Shown here: piece by piece, positions 17,301-20,393 of the stretch
How the letters are laid out: every line of letters starts with the position of its first letter
Position numbering within the stretch: position 1 is the stretch's first letter
From: Kipferlia bialata
Taxonomy: Eukaryota > Fornicata
Reading direction: 5' to 3'
Length of the DNA: 20,393 nucleotides
NCBI GenBank assembly: GCA_003568945.1
Contig: BDIP01000377.1
Span: forward strand, 1 to 20,393
The notes under the pieces: model-generated
Databases searched by the model: none
The model's input: only the letters and a program-made list of their open reading frames with translations
Told to the model about the DNA's origin: nothing
Program-made: the position numbers and the translations under genes

Positions 17301-19053
17301 TACTGTCGTGTATTAAACGCATTTGTGTATATATAGGTATATACTGATATCTTACCATCCCAGGGCGATACCCATGACCACGCCACCTCCTGCGGTGCCA
17401 ACTACCACAATGGCCCAGAGTGGGTGCACATGTTTGGGTACTACCTACAGGCACTGGTTAGCACACAGGTATAGTGATAAGTGTATGAGTGTCTCTTTTT
17501 ACGCATAGCACCCAGGTATAGCAATTAGTAGAATTCTGGTATATTCACCATATATTATTCACTCTATCCATCTCACCCCCCAAACTGTCCCCCCCGAGTA
17601 TAGTGTATATATGTGTGTACGTGTGTACTATGCGTCTGTAATATATACCGTATATACTACCCCACCTCACCCCCCAGACTGTCCCCCCTGAGTATAGTGT
17701 ATATATATGTGTGTGTGTGTACGTGTGTACTATGCGTCTATACCATATACCGTATACACTCTACCATCTCACCCCCCAGACTGTCCCCCCTGAGGATGTG
17801 TTCTGTGCCCTGTCCACACAGCTCAGGACATACATGCTGAGGTATGTGTATATATACTATATATATAGTTGTATGTATAGATACATATATCCCTATGGAT
17901 ATATCTACAGTTACATATGTATACAGTTACATATATATCCCTATGGATATGTACGTTATATATATATATACGCACATATATGTGCCCTGTCCACACAGCT
18001 CAAGACATACATGCTGAGGTATGTATATATATACTATATATGTAGTTACATGTATATATATTATGTATTGTATTATTATTTATACTATATATGTGTATAT
18101 GCCCTGTCCACACAGCTCAGGACATACATGCTGAGGTACTATTACATATATATACTATGTATATACTATATATATATATATCCCTATGTATATGTACGTT
18201 ATAAATATATGTATATATATGTGTGTGTTCTGTGCCCTGTCCACACAGCTCAGGACATACATGCTGAGGTATTAAGTGCATATATGTATGTATATATAGT
18301 CATATATACTACTCAGGACATACATGCTGAAGTAACCAATACATATATATATGTATACCATTTTGCTACTATACTCAGGACATATTTGCTGAGATACAAT
18401 CACTTTACTCAACTTCTCCCTCCGTATTTCAACTACTTGTAACCCTCTCCCCTACTTCCCCCATTTTAGGTGCACTGGGTTCAATGGCGACTTCATTTCC
18501 CCGCCTTATACATATATCTATATATATATACACTATATGTATATACTACTATATCCACTGTTGGTGATCTCTTACTCTACCCCTCAGGTGCACTGGGTTC
18601 AATGGCGACTTCATCTCACTGCCTGAGCTCACCAACCACAACGGGGAGAGGTGCCCTGGATCATGCATGGCGCAGGTGGGTGGATATATATGCATATGCA
18701 TATATAGGCCTTCTTCTTCTACTTGTCTACTTGAATGAATATACATAAGGAAGAGAGGTGCCCTGGGTCATGCATGGCCCAGGTGGGTAGATTGATGCTC
18801 TCTATATTGCTATATACAACCACAAGTATTCATTGTGTATACAGATACATGTCACTTACTCTCTAGGCCTGGGCCGTTGCCACTATACATGATGCATACT
18901 TGCAGTATACACACCCAGTCTTATTGAGTACTTCGATATATTTACATATATATATACATGTCACTAACTCTCTAGGCCTGGGCCGTTGCCACTGTGCTAG
19001 ATGCCTTCTGCACTGCAGCAGAGGCAGACGACAATGAGTACATGGCCCTGTAG
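319..19053 (+). CDS. AGL: Glycogen debranching enzyme (bifunctional 4-alpha-glucanotransferase / amylo-alpha-1,6-glucosidase), 64 exons
   Basis: This is the cytosolic enzyme that finishes glycogen breakdown. Its GH13 domain moves the maltotriosyl part of a limit branch to a nearby chain, and its GH133 domain hydrolyses the remaining alpha-1,6 glucose. Joining 64 exons gives 1610 residues, all junction phases agree, and it ends in TAG at 19051-19053. Family landmarks in order: GYNMIHFSP (exon 6), DVVWNH (residues 172-177), WGDSVKLRYG, FRIDNAHS with probable nucleophile D533, LFAELF with probable acid/base E562, VTHDN with D635, then WGRDTF (1125-1130), NAGTQID with D1273, NCGTWMDKMG, YQLRPNFT, and NGPEW with E1519. 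The spacing matches animal and fungal debranching enzymes. The start at 319 is the first Met of the first supported exon; that exon opens at 309 after a good acceptor, so the true N-terminus could lie further upstream. Least certain junction: exon 33/34. The gene looks functional. Confidence 0.95.
449..472 (+). repeat. Copy of exon 1 end with donor
   Basis: It repeats 345-368 with one mismatch and is followed by GTATGG in donor position. Offset is 104 bp. Confidence 0.85.
737..747 (+). repeat. Short copy of exon 2 start with acceptor
   Basis: CTCACCCCAG followed by ggaggatggtg repeats the start of exon 2 at 835, 98 bp upstream. Confidence 0.7.
958..1061 (+). repeat. Two copies of exon 2 end with donors
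   Basis: The 25-nt end of exon 2 (871-895) recurs at 958-982 and 1037-1061, each followed by GTAT. The intronic stretch before both copies (gggtcagattgg) is shared too, so the repeated unit of about 80 bp includes intron sequence. Confidence 0.92.
1118..1213 (+). repeat. Two copies of exon 3 start
   Basis: Copies of the caatggcaatgacctc stretch lie at 1118-1140 and 1192-1213, upstream of exon 3 at 1273. The second keeps an acceptor (CTCACCTTAG); the first has AAA where AG would be. Confidence 0.85.
1415..1453 (+). repeat. Copy of exon 3 end with donor
   Basis: Thirty-nine bases match the end of exon 3 (from tatggggtgtggacagc) with few changes and run into GTATGA. The parent exon ends a few bases later, at a GTATAC donor. 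Confidence 0.9.
1537..1571 (+). repeat. Copy of exon 4 start with acceptor and intron flank
   Basis: The intronic agatcactctctcca, the acceptor CACAG and 17 exon bases repeat the sequence before and into exon 4 (1648-1683), 112 bp upstream. A CT/CA microsatellite lies between the two. Confidence 0.9.
1573..1620. repeat. CT then CA microsatellite
   Basis: A short CT run passes into an uninterrupted CA run of about 36 nt within intron 3. Confidence 0.9.
1801..1923 (+). repeat. Two copies of exon 4 end with donors
   Basis: 1801-1823 and 1887-1923 repeat the end of exon 4, ending GCAG before GTAGTG and GTACAG. The second, longer copy is diverged at about six positions, suggesting greater age. 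Confidence 0.85.
2160..2179 (+). repeat. Copy of exon 6 start
   Basis: tggtgcctatgtgggccctg resembles exon 6 at 2247-2266. The acceptor is not preserved (TG in place of AG). Confidence 0.75.
2571..2919 (+). repeat. Four-copy array of exon 8 start with acceptors
   Basis: The first 22 bases of exon 8 (parent 3007-3028) recur at 2581, 2707, 2797 and 2901, each directly after AG (CCCCCAG, CTCCAG, CATCAG, CTCACCCCAG). The copies are nearly identical except a 3-base deletion in the fourth and two changes in the third. Spacings are 126, 90, 104 and 106 bp, separated by AT-rich DNA. Confidence 0.95.
3154..3169 (+). repeat. Copy of exon 8 end
   Basis: cagatacacgagtcag repeats the last 16 bases of exon 8 (ending 3068). 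The donor GT is replaced by GA. Confidence 0.8.
3485..3513 (+). repeat. Copy of exon 10 start
   Basis: A 26-base match to the start of exon 10 (3592-3620) begins tcgtgcccctacc and is followed by a CT run. Acceptor AG is not kept. Confidence 0.85.
3514..3540. repeat. CT microsatellite in intron 9
   Basis: An almost perfect CT run directly follows the exon 10 partial copy. Confidence 0.85.
4831..4867 (+). repeat. Copy of exon 16 start with acceptor
   Basis: TAACACCCTCAG is followed by gaccttgagaatgccgcctc and the next seven bases, repeating exon 16 (4943) with two differences, 102 bp upstream. Use of this acceptor would soon hit non-matching sequence. Confidence 0.9.
5473..5492 (+). repeat. 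Copy of exon 18 end with donor
   Basis: gagcttcacttgggtgccag resembles the end of exon 18 (5386-5405) and is followed by GTGGTT. Confidence 0.75.
5626..5742 (+). repeat. Two copies of exon 19 start with acceptors
   Basis: Copies at 5636-5663 (after CTCACCCCAG) and 5713-5740 (after CTAACCATAG) repeat the first 28 bases of exon 19 at 5800, with one to two changes each. Spacings are 77 and 87 bp. Confidence 0.93.
5944..5961 (+). repeat. Diverged copy of exon 19 end
   Basis: ctgcagctcggcgtaaca resembles the end of exon 19 (tttgcagcatggcctaaca). The donor is degraded to AAGTAT. Confidence 0.55.
6492..6523 (+). repeat. Copy of exon 22 end with donor
   Basis: Thirty-two bases from ccactggccaagtacatg match the end of exon 22 with two changes, followed by the same GTACTA donor. 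Confidence 0.92.
6635..6671 (+). repeat. Copy of exon 23 start with acceptor
   Basis: CTTACCCCAG is followed by ggtactaccccctccatctt, resembling exon 23 at 6705 (ggcgtgccaatccctccatc), 60 bp upstream. CT-rich DNA separates them. Confidence 0.75.
6864..6894 (+). repeat. Copy of exon 23 end with donor
   Basis: Thirty-one bases repeat the end of exon 23 (6772-6802) with three changes, followed by the unusual donor GTTAGT, identical to the parent's. Confidence 0.93.
6951..6982 (+). repeat. Copy of exon 24 start with acceptor
   Basis: CTCACCATCAG then tgactgagcaggtccatg repeats exon 24 (7073) 110 bp upstream. Confidence 0.85.
7205..7330 (+). repeat. Two copies of exon 25 start with acceptors
   Basis: gcactgtgtatggtct plus flanks recurs at 7212 and 7307, before the true exon 25 at 7416. 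Spacings are 95 and 109 bp and both copies follow AG. Each copy contains a GG|GTGCC or AG|GTGCC site 18 bases in. Confidence 0.93.
7995..8022 (+). repeat. Copy of exon 27 end
   Basis: tggtaccggcagcactggcg and flanks resemble the end of exon 27. The donor reads GC rather than GT. Confidence 0.75.
8465..8494 (+). repeat. Copy of exon 30 end with donor
   Basis: Thirty bases repeat the last part of exon 30 (8381-8410) with one or two changes, followed by GTCGGT. Confidence 0.92.
8752..8793 (+). repeat. Copy of exon 32 start with acceptor
   Basis: CTAACCCTGTAG then gccttccccccc and ctccctgcacatt repeats exon 32 at 8884, 121 bp upstream, with an expanded C run. Confidence 0.88.
9048..9086 (+). 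repeat. Copy of exon 32 end with donor
   Basis: Thirty-eight bases (cagacattcctggcatccag onward) repeat the end of exon 32, with one internal change, and run into GTAATG. Confidence 0.92.
9858..9895 (+). repeat. Copy of exon 36 end, donor lost
   Basis: tagaagtgggtgttaagggt and the following stretch resemble the last 40 bases of exon 36. Where the parent has CAG|GTAGGG the copy has AAG|ATGGGA. Confidence 0.8.
10096..10110 (+). repeat. Copy of exon 37 end with donor
   Basis: cagacaatcaagagg repeats the exon 37 end and is followed by the same unusual donor GTGGGG. Confidence 0.88.
10181..10230 (+). repeat. Copy of exon 38 start with acceptor
   Basis: CTCACCCTAG then gctgtgactggtctctcctg and about 16 further bases repeat exon 38 (10406), 215 bp upstream. 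It lies between the two copies of the exon 37 end, so copies of donor and acceptor edges are interleaved in this intron. Confidence 0.92.
10257..10285 (+). repeat. Second exon 37 end copy: possible 12-nt in-frame microexon
   Basis: acaatcaagagg (10268-10279) sits between a textbook acceptor for this gene (CTAACTCCAG) and the parent's donor GTGGGG. Exon 37 ends in phase 0, so inclusion would add Thr-Ile-Lys-Arg without shifting the frame, duplicating the TIKR that ends exon 37. Whether it is spliced in cannot be told from DNA. Confidence 0.6.
11215..11230 (+). repeat. Displaced copy of exon 44 end with donor
   Basis: acatggaccatgtcgg followed by GTATGG lies in intron 42. Its parent is the end of exon 44 (11891-11906), two exons downstream. 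It is the only clear copy I found not next to its own exon. Confidence 0.75.
11257..11547 (+). repeat. Five-copy array of exon 42 end
   Basis: cagcctgcagttcttcag recurs at 11257-11274, 11348-11365 and 11530-11547, with shorter copies at 11401-11413 (donor site AAGTGA) and 11463-11475. Parent end is 11187. All but the 11401 copy are followed by AG|GT. Simple gatagttatt and gatact repeats lie between the first two. Confidence 0.95.
11521..11553 (+). repeat. Exon 42 end copy with full splice signals: possible 15-nt in-frame microexon
   Basis: cctgcagttcttcag (11533-11547) follows CTGACCCTCAG, a strong acceptor by this gene's standard, and precedes GTATGA. Exon 42 ends in phase 2; inserting 15 nt would duplicate five residues (Ser-Leu-Gln-Phe-Phe) and keep frame into exon 43. 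Confidence 0.6.
12004..12026 (+). repeat. Copy of exon 44 end, donor lost
   Basis: cacgaggacatggaccatgt and three more bases repeat the exon 44 end. The donor is ATATGT instead of GTGTGG. Confidence 0.88.
12291..12395 (+). repeat. Two copies of exon 45 end with donors
   Basis: Copies at 12291-12313 and 12373-12395 repeat gggttcccccacttctcaac and end at GTATGT and GTATAG. Each is preceded by ACAG, which would frame a 21-nt segment divisible by three, though without the CTNAC motif. Confidence 0.92.
12719..12743 (+). repeat. Copy of exon 46 end with donor
   Basis: ggacacatagatgggcggca and the next five bases repeat the end of exon 46 with one change, followed by GTATGC. TGTAG in front would frame 24 nt. 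Confidence 0.9.
12859..12896 (+). repeat. Copy of exon 47 start with internal deletion
   Basis: Following CCAG, aggcatcatccttggcgcc then a jump to tggtcagacatggcctcat repeats exon 47 (12973) with about nine bases missing. Offset is about 114 bp. Confidence 0.85.
13144..13186 (+). repeat. Copy of exon 48 start with acceptor
   Basis: CTCACCCCCAG plus 32 exon bases (agaagctgtctggttctgga onward) repeat exon 48 at 13272 with one change, 117 bp upstream. The acceptor is identical to the real one. Confidence 0.95.
13455..13485 (+). repeat. Diverged copy of exon 49 start
   Basis: ttggccccttcatcctgaca resembles the start of exon 49. It is preceded by CTAACC but no AG. Confidence 0.65.
13704..13828 (+). 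repeat. Two copies of exon 49 end
   Basis: gactactccactgctag (around 13709) and gggactactcaactgctaga (13806-13825) repeat the exon 49 end. The first keeps AAG|GTACAT; the second has lost the donor. Confidence 0.88.
14007..14119 (+). repeat. Two copies of exon 50 end
   Basis: acaggcacagtggcatcgtc (from 14006) and ggcacagtggcataatc (from 14098) repeat the exon 50 end. The first has ATAGTG instead of GTAGTG; the second is followed by GGGTAT. Confidence 0.88.
14316..14347. repeat. TA microsatellite
   Basis: An uninterrupted TA run of about 30 nt starts just downstream of the exon 51 donor. Confidence 0.9.
14391..14423 (+). repeat. Copy of exon 51 end with donor
   Basis: ctgtacaagcaccttatcag and following bases repeat the exon 51 end with two changes, followed by GTACAT. 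Confidence 0.92.
15239..15256 (+). repeat. Copy of exon 55 end with donor
   Basis: attcagcaggacagctag repeats the exon 55 end (15103-15119) and is followed by GTATTG. An AG inside the copy would frame 12 nt, a multiple of three. Confidence 0.85.
15549..15580 (+). repeat. Copy of exon 57 start with acceptor
   Basis: CTCACCCTCCCCAG then tctgtggatgctgccag repeats exon 57 (15671), 110 bp upstream, one change. Confidence 0.9.
15804..15836 (+). repeat. Copy of exon 57 end with donor
   Basis: aatgtcagacagatgtacaa and flanks repeat the exon 57 end, followed by GTATGG. The upstream part is diverged. Confidence 0.88.
15943..16054 (+). repeat. Two copies of exon 58 start with acceptors
   Basis: Copies at 15955 (after TTGACCCCCAG) and 16030 (after CTTACTCTCAG) begin gacacc and resemble exon 58 (16125). 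Both are clearly more diverged than most copies, consistent with older events. Confidence 0.8.
16292..16419 (+). repeat. Two copies of exon 58 end with donors
   Basis: aatggcaatgagcgtggcac recurs at about 16294 and 16386, each continuing through ctctttgt to a GTAG or GTAT donor. Parent end is 16228. Confidence 0.93.
16511..16606 (+). repeat. Two copies of exon 59 start with acceptors
   Basis: gggccatacccatcc (16521) and gggccatgcccgtct (16591) precede exon 59 at 16686. Acceptors are CCACCCCCAG and CTTACCCCAAG. Confidence 0.88.
16834..16866 (+). repeat. Diverged copy of exon 59 end
   Basis: ggagaatgctacataggcac then tcatatgcccat resembles the latter half of exon 59 with about five changes. 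Confidence 0.65.
17172..17304 (+). repeat. Two copies of exon 61 start with acceptors
   Basis: Copies at 17185 (after CTAACCATCCCAG) and 17281 (after CTGACACCCCAG) begin ggcgacacc and ggtgatacccatgaccacg. The parent is 17364. Confidence 0.9.
17505..17519 (+). repeat. Short copy of exon 61 end with donor
   Basis: agcacccag followed by GTATAG repeats the exon 61 boundary (agcacacag, GTATAG) 47 bp downstream. Confidence 0.55.
17569..17705 (+). repeat. Two copies of exon 62 start
   Basis: actgtcccccctgag recurs at about 17584 and 17678, upstream of exon 62 (17780). The 17678 copy keeps CTCACCCCCCAG; the 17584 copy has AA for AG. Downstream intronic sequence (tatagtgtatatatgtgtg...gtgtactatgcgtct) is shared between the copies, giving a unit of about 95 bp. 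Confidence 0.93.
17982..18393 (+). repeat. Five-copy array of exon 62 end
   Basis: The exon 62 end (parent end 17841) recurs at 17982-18018, 18101-18135, 18225-18268, 18312-18331 and 18373-18393. The first three are nearly perfect over 35-44 nt and keep AG|GT; the fourth reads GAAGTAAC and the fifth GAGATACA. Intronic sequence including tatccctatg and atatgtacgttata is repeated too (about 17937 and 18180). The long open frame across this array is an AT-repeat artefact. Confidence 0.95.
18463..18501 (+). repeat. Copy of exon 63 start with acceptor
   Basis: TTTTAG then gtgcactgggttcaatggcg and about eight more bases repeat exon 63 (18588), 118 bp upstream. Confidence 0.93.
18752..18782 (+). 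repeat. Copy of exon 63 end with donor
   Basis: agaggtgccctgggtcatgc and following bases repeat the exon 63 end with two changes, followed by the same GTGGGT donor. Confidence 0.92.
18854..18890 (+). repeat. Copy of exon 64 start with acceptor
   Basis: CTTACTCTCTAG then gcctgggccgttgccact repeats exon 64 (18976), 109 bp upstream. The intronic acatgtcact just before the acceptor is also shared. Confidence 0.93.
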
Positions 19054-19060
19054 AGGGAGG

Positions 19061-19098
<38 letters not shown>

Positions 19099-19179
19099 AA
19101 TGAGTACATGGCCCTGTAGAGGGAGGGGGAGAGAGAGAGAGAGAGAGATGACAATGAGTACATGGCACTGTAGGGTGAG

Positions 19180-19213
<34 letters not shown>
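19028..19213 (+). repeat. Stop-codon minisatellite with GA tracts
   Basis: gacaatgagtacatggccct followed by gtagag is present three times (about 19030, 19095, 19149), each followed by a GA run of 14 to 30 nt. The first copy contains the real stop codon; the others form the beginning of the 3'UTR. Units are about 65 and 54 bp. Confidence 0.95.
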
Positions 19214-19215
<2 letters not shown>

Positions 19216-19453
19216 ACAAATGGTGAGGTTGAGAACAAGAAACCAGTTGTGTACTCTTAATTGATTTGGTAGTATGATGTTGCCAAGTAGTATCCATACA
19301 TTTGTAGCAAGGTCAGGGTAGGATACTCTGCCTAGTCAGAGCGTTAATAGATGGAAGGTGTAATATTATCTTTCGTCTGCCACTGTATGTCCCTCAATCA
19401 CACTCGCATCGCTATTCATTGCTCTAGCACTAGTAGTACCAGTGGTGCTCCCA

Positions 19454-19783
19454 TACCTGACGTGCTAGCACAGAATGTAGTGGCAGGGAAGGTATCAGTG
19501 TCTACTGCATATCTGTATACCATAAATTTTACTGATACTGATACTGAGGCCTCTGTGCTAGCACAGAATGTAGTGTCAGCCAGGGCCTGTAAGGAGGGTG
19601 TATCTGAGTTGGGGTCTCTCAACCAAGTCTCCTGGTACCAGCTGTAGGGTCATGAGTAGAGATACATAGTGTGTGGAATAGAGTAGAGTCTACTGACTCA
19701 CCTACACCCTTGTGCGTCTGGGCCAAAAACAGAGCTTCAAAGAATGGAACGTCTCTAGCACTGGAATAGGTGGATTGGCTCGC
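19454..19783 (-). other. Weak exon-like segments of a possible convergent gene
   Basis: On the - strand, 19783-19702 is bounded by TTTAACCCAG and GTGAGT, with one frame open (ASQSTYSSARDVPFFEALFL and on to the donor). A second segment, about 19641-19545, follows ACCCTACAG and reads WYQETWLRDPNSDTPSLQAL and on. The reading phases of the two do not join simply, and I recognise no family. A 25-nt repeat (19462-19486 and 19555-19579) mimics the exon-edge duplications of the main gene. It could equally be non-coding 3' flank. Confidence 0.25.
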
Positions 19784-20359
19784 CTGGGTTAAAGACAGGT
19801 ACTGATACTCAAGGGGCAGGTAGAGTATGCTGTTATATGACTATGGTGAGGGTATTCTTGTCCGTGGCGGCGTATTGCGAGTGATGGAGGTTTGGAGTTA
19901 CCTGAACTCAGTACAGACTCGGAATATCTATACTTCTGCCCTTATCAACATTATAGGGGGTTCTGTGAGGTACTGGAGCTCTCTCTTCGCTCTATACTCG
20001 CTGTAGGGAGGTAGAGAGGAAGGAGAGTTCAGCGATATTCTACATTCTCTTTGACATATATTGAATCAGACGTATACATACCCATGATATGCCCATCATT
20101 GAATACATATAGCTTACGTCACGATAGATACGTGTGTATACGTGTTGGATGTGTGTATCTAACCCTCCTCCTCCCCCCCCCCCCTCTGCTCTCTCAGCGG
20201 TGTGTGTCAATGTCAATGTGTGTGTATATATGTGTATGTATATGTGTATGTATATGTATATGCCTCTCAGAGGCCTATGTGCCACACACCACTCACTGTG
20301 TCTCAGCTGGTTTATACAGTATCCCCTGCATGTCACTCTGTATTTACGCCTGATACATG

Positions 20360-20376
20360 CCCCCCCCCCCCCCCCC
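20360..20376. repeat. 17-nt C homopolymer near the right end
   Basis: An uninterrupted C17 lies 17 bases from the end, mirroring the C17 at 20-36 near the left end. These may be where assembly stopped. Confidence 0.85.
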
Positions 20377-20393
20377 ACCCACAAAACTCTCAT

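Larger units (their letters stand above)
10784..19053 (+). other. AGL: Exons 40-64: GH133 amylo-alpha-1,6-glucosidase domain
   Basis: Exons: 10784-10856, 10918-11013, 11099-11187, 11684-11725, 11859-11906, 12141-12232, 12571-12652, 12973-13059, 13272-13320, 13542-13637, 13883-13933, 14239-14306, 14530-14612, 14713-14792, 14878-14969, 15039-15119, 15346-15433, 15671-15736, 16125-16228, 16686-16747, 17022-17074, 17364-17468, 17780-17841, 18588-18675, 18976-19053. They encode about residues 974-1610. The motifs REGNWLLDYH, AAGFPHFSTG, FRSWGRDTFIS, RHGLIPNLM, RYNARDAVWFWM, EWNAGTQIDEHMKDGGFN, NCGTWMDKMG, DYQLRPNFTMAM, NGPEWVHMFGYY and LPELTNHNGERCPGSC-QAWAVAT follow human AGL in order. By family knowledge the D of NAGTQID (D1273) and the E of NGPEW (E1519) are the likely glucosidase catalytic pair; both are present. 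Confidence 0.93.
19214..20393. other. Downstream region without a recognised gene
   Basis: This follows the debranching enzyme stop and contains its 3'UTR, but I see no clear polyadenylation signal. Apart from the weak - strand segments noted separately, it holds AT-rich stretches (20218-20262, TGTATA-rich), a C run near 20170-20182 and a terminal C run. Open frames here are low complexity and unconvincing. Confidence 0.5.

Noticed and set aside
17711-18442. A 243-codon open frame rich in Tyr and Ile across the exon 62 array
   Set aside because: It is produced by TATATA-rich intron DNA and repeated exon fragments; composition is non-protein-like and it overlaps real exon 62 in its true frame only partly.
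319-19053. Pseudogene interpretation because of many apparent exon fragments
   Set aside because: All 64 main exons join without stops or shifts, and catalytic residues and C-terminus are present; the fragments are extra intronic copies.
18863-19297. Minus-strand open frame of 144 codons with Ser-Leu repeats
   Set aside because: It is the reverse of GA microsatellites and exon 64; no family resemblance.
1-20393. Transposable elements, tRNA or rRNA genes
   Set aside because: I saw no terminal repeats, transposase or reverse transcriptase motifs, cloverleaf or rRNA-like segments; repeats are local exon-edge copies and microsatellites.

Overview
The window holds one complete, intact eukaryotic protein gene on the + strand: a glycogen debranching enzyme (AGL/Gdb1 type, combining 4-alpha-glucanotransferase and amylo-alpha-1,6-glucosidase). 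I reconstructed 64 coding exons between 319 and 19053. They sum to 4833 nt with every exon-exon phase compatible, giving 1610 residues, close to human AGL (1532). No internal stop or frameshift was needed. Exons average about 75 nt, introns about 220 nt, and only about a quarter of the gene is coding.

The organism is a very intron-rich microbial eukaryote. Almost every acceptor has a branch-point-like CTNAC fused to the AG (CTCACCCCAG, CTAACCCCAG, CTTACCCCAG), an arrangement known from Giardia and Trichomonas. Dense introns plus this signal suggest a free-living metamonad/fornicate such as Kipferlia; this is inference. Exons are GC-richer (codons ending in C/G), while introns are full of TATATA, CT and CA runs.

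Layout: 1-308, C-rich and CT-rich leader with an acceptor at 308, so an upstream exon or 5'UTR intron is likely. 319-2098, N-terminal domain. 2247-8254, GH13 glucanotransferase. 8359-10707, central region. 10784-19053, GH133 glucosidase. 19054-19213, three tandem copies of the stop-codon region on GA tracts. 19214-20393, largely unassigned, with weak exon-like signals on the - strand. Both ends of the window carry 17-nt C runs.

The striking feature is that about 40 of the 63 introns contain one to five extra copies of the neighbouring exon's edge together with its splice site. Copies of an exon's start (with acceptor) lie upstream of the true exon; copies of its end (with donor) lie downstream. 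The coding frame stays intact because the outermost site is the one that fits. Several copies are framed by a good acceptor and donor with a length divisible by three, so they could act as in-frame microexons (best: 10268-10279 and 11533-11547). I regard this boundary-duplication landscape as the candidate undescribed system.
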